Shown here piece after piece: positions 5,691 to 7,289 of a stretch of DNA of 7,289 bases. A program made the position numbers and the translations under genes. The notes under the pieces are model-generated. The model saw only the letters and a program-made list of their open reading frames with translations, made no database searches and was not told where the DNA came from. This DNA is from an uncultured Clostridia bacterium. GTDB lineage: Bacteria > Bacillota > Clostridia > Christensenellales > Aristaeellaceae. The stretch is from positions 1-7,289 of the forward strand of contig CALCUD010000047.1 of assembly GCA_937906775.1 (NCBI GenBank), read 5' to 3'. How positions within the stretch are numbered: the first letter of the stretch is position 1; each line of letters begins with the position of its first letter.

Positions 5691-5696
5691 TGGTAT
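5684..5696. promoter_or_regulatory. Palindrome overlapping the last leader repeat
   Basis: ATACCATTGGTAT is a perfect inverted repeat, with 6-base arms around a single T. It begins inside the third 10-base repeat and ends five bases before the AAGGGGG ribosome site (5701-5707). It could be an operator or the stem of a small leader hairpin. The role is inferred. Confidence 0.5.
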
Positions 5697-5716
5697 GAAC
5701 AAGGGGGTTCTGTCCG

Positions 5717-7289
5717 ATGAAAAAGAGAATCTTTGCTTTGATCACCGCGATCATGATGTTGGTCAGCATGCTGCCCGTTTCGGCGGAGGAGGCTGATCAG
5801 GCCGCGCCCGCGGAACAGCCGCAGGAAGTCGTTGAGGTAGAAGAAGTCACGGAGGAGGAACCCACGCCGGCACCTACGCCGGAACCGACGGCGACACCCA
5901 CGCCGGAACCGACAGCGACGCCCACGCCGGAACCGACAGCGACGCCCACGCCGGAACCGACGGCGACGCCTACGCCGGAACCGACACCGACACCTACGCC
6001 GGTGCCCACGCCCACGCCTACGCCGGAACCGACGGCGACGCCCACGCCTGCGCCTACGGCGACGCCCACGCCGGAACCGACCGCGACGCCTACGCCGGAA
6101 CCGACACAGGCACCCACGGCGGAACCCACGGAAGCGCCTACCGAGGAACCGACGGAGGCGCCCACGGAGGAACCGACGGAGACGCCCACGGAGGAACCGA
6201 CGGAGGCGCCCACGGAGGAACCGGAAGAAATCGAGCATTTCGCCAAGGGATATGTTTCTGTCAAAAACAACACGAAGATCTATGAAAGACCTTCCGAAGG
6301 GCAGCTTCTGTGCACCGCCGTGTCCGGAAACGCCTGGGGCGAGCTGGAGAAGGCCAACGATGAAAACCCGCAGAAGGACTGGATCAGGCTGACTTTTACC
6401 GATAACGGAACGACCGTTACCGGATATGTCCGTTGCGAACGGGTATCGCCGCTGTCCGACGACGCGGCGGAGCAGCTGGCCTCGAAGCTGAAGAAGCAGG
6501 GGCTGGACGGGAAGTACCCGATCCCGGAACTGACGGTGATCTGGCCGGAAACTGAAACGGAGAAGCCGGAGGAATCCGAACCTGCCGGACAGACGGAAAC
6601 GATTGAAGAAACGCCGGAGGAGTCTGGAGAAACGGAGCAGCCGGAAATGCTTTTGACAAGCGTTCAACCGGAAGGCTCAGAAGGGGACGGAGAAGCGGAC
6701 GAAACCGTGACAGAGGGACAGCCGGAAGAACCTGCAACAGAAGGACAACCGGAGGAATTTGCGCCGGAAGCACAGCCTGAAGCAGCAGAGACTGACGGAG
6801 AACCGGAAGAAACTGTGACAGAAGAGAAGCCAGAAGTTATCGAGCCGGAGGGACAACCGGAAGGAACTCCCGAAACAACCGAACAACAGGATGAACCGGA
6901 TCAGAACATAGCTTCGGAAGCACCCGGTCTGATGATGCTGGGACTCACAGGCCCGGAAACGTGTGAACACCTTAATCAAGGGTGGTTTGTAAATCCTGAA
7001 AATCCGGATCAGTGCGGATTCGGATGCCTGGACTGTTATACGCTGAACGAGGGTACTGGATTTATTTCGCACAGGTTTATTTATGACCCGGATAAAGGAA
7101 TCTATGTGTGCGAAGGTTGCGCGTGTGAACATAATAAAGAACACACTGTCACATATACCATATATGTTGAAGAGCATGTTCCGTACTGCGAGACATGCGG
7201 CGTTGAACTTGACCGCGCGTATCATTGTATCGATGAAAACGGTTTCTGTACGGTATGCGGATATGATAATAACTGCAAGCATTGGCTTT
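5717..7289 (+). CDS. Secreted modular protein: PT-repeat, SH3-like domain, acidic linker, Cys-rich region (cut by right edge)
   Basis: At least 524 residues, with no stop before the window ends. ATG 5717 follows AAGGGGG (5701-5707) at nine bases. Residues 1-23 are a signal peptide (MKKRIFAL, hydrophobic core, VSA then Glu-Glu). Residues 24-48 are acidic. Residues 49-169 are a Pro/Thr-rich tandem repeat, probably an extended wall-spanning spacer. Residues 178-246 (GYVSVKNNTKIYERPSEG through GYVRCERVSPL) look like a bacterial SH3-like domain, a fold that often binds peptidoglycan or wall peptides. Residues 277-403 are a long Glu/Pro/Thr linker with GQPEE-like units. From Cys416 the protein changes: 13 cysteines in 109 residues, many as CxxC or CxC pairs, with HCIDENGFCTVCGYD (503-517) resembling small zinc-ribbon-like repeats seen in secreted clostridial proteins. 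Export and wall association are inferred; the final domain and any anchor lie outside the window. It starts 125 bases after the phosphoesterase stop and has its own promoter. Confidence 0.88.
   Translation, partial: MKKRIFALITAIMMLVSMLPVSAEEADQAAPAEQPQEVVEVEEVTEEEPTPAPTPEPTATPTPEPTATPTPEPTATPTPEPTATPTPEPTPTPTPVPTPTPTPEPTATPTPAPTATPTPEPTATPTPEPTQAPTAEPTEAPTEEPTEAPTEEPTETPTEEPTEAPTEEPEEIEHFAKGYVSVKNNTKIYERPSEGQLLCTAVSGNAWGELEKANDENPQKDWIRLTFTDNGTTVTGYVRCERVSPLSDDAAEQLASKLKKQGLDGKYPIPELTVIWPETETEKPEESEPAGQTETIEETPEESGETEQPEMLLTSVQPEGSEGDGEADETVTEGQPEEPATEGQPEEFAPEAQPEAAETDGEPEETVTEEKPEVIEPEGQPEGTPETTEQQDEPDQNIASEAPGLMMLGLTGPETCEHLNQGWFVNPENPDQCGFGCLDCYTLNEGTGFISHRFIYDPDKGIYVCEGCACEHNKEHTVTYTIYVEEHVPYCETCGVELDRAYHCIDENGFCTVCGYDNNCKHWL
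5861..6223 (+). repeat. In-frame Pro/Thr/Glu tandem repeat with a 24-base period
   Basis: The coding DNA repeats in 24-base units. Up to about 6103 the unit is mostly TPEPTATP, with a less regular PTPTPVPTPTPT patch near 5988-6020. From about 6104 it becomes TEEPTEAP-like, with Glu replacing Ala and Pro positions. Neighbouring units are nearly identical at the base level, which favours copy-number change by slippage; each change would keep the reading frame. The antisense strand of this repeat is also open, but only because of the biased base composition. Confidence 0.9.

Noticed and set aside
5462..6667. Minus-strand frames over the repeat (401 codons, Arg/Phe-rich; and 5797-6273, Val/Gly/Ser-rich)
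   Set aside because: These are reverse readings of the Pro/Thr/Glu repeat. The plus strand has a promoter, ribosome site, signal peptide and SH3-like domain, so it is the coding strand.
6677..7282. Minus-strand frame of 201 codons with Phe/Arg/Ser-rich sequence
   Set aside because: It is antisense to the linker and Cys-rich region of the modular protein, with no recognisable domain.

Overview
The window looks like chromosomal DNA from a GC-rich anaerobic Firmicute (class Clostridia, possibly an uncultured gut or rumen lineage). The reasons are strong AGGAGG-type ribosome sites, sigma-A-like promoters, a clostridial-type tyrosyl-tRNA synthetase, a stand-alone HTH-type domain common in Firmicutes, and a secreted protein made of Pro/Thr/Glu repeats, an SH3-like domain and a Cys-rich tail. 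The taxonomy is inferred from protein style only. No tRNA, rRNA, CRISPR array, transposase, integrase or attachment site is visible, and no gene-free stretch exceeds about 180 bases.

Layout. (1) Bases 1-347, minus: the first 115 codons of tyrS, running off the left edge. (2) Bases 458-757, plus: a 99-residue protein of unknown function, divergent from tyrS. The 110-base gap holds a 7+1+7 palindrome and has no room for a normal T-box leader. (3) A strong bidirectional terminator hairpin (about 775-812) separates this gene from (4) 816-1286, minus: a 156-residue HTH-like regulator candidate. (5) Bases 1444-2874, plus: a polytopic O-antigen ligase/Wzy-like membrane protein, divergent from the HTH gene with well-formed promoters on both strands. 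(6) Bases 2878-4362, minus: a polytopic GtrII-like glycosyltransferase. It converges on gene 5 with 3 bases between the stop codons. (7) Bases 4539-5591, plus: a secreted calcineurin-like metallophosphoesterase with a G-quadruplex-like G-tract array just upstream of its -10 box. (8) Bases 5717 to the right edge, plus: a secreted modular protein of at least 524 residues. It has a signal peptide, a 121-residue PT/PE repeat, an SH3-like domain, an acidic linker and 13 cysteines in the last 109 residues seen.

How it fits together: the right three quarters is about the cell surface. Genes 5 and 6 are candidates for building and decorating a surface glycan. Genes 7 and 8 encode exported proteins that would act in or outside the wall. 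The left part is housekeeping (tyrS) plus two small proteins, one a likely regulator. Each gene appears to have its own promoter, so this is a set of single-gene units rather than one operon. I see no convincing evidence for a wholly new defence or mobile system. The least explained items are the modular protein and its unusual leader, the G-tract promoter, and the two small proteins.
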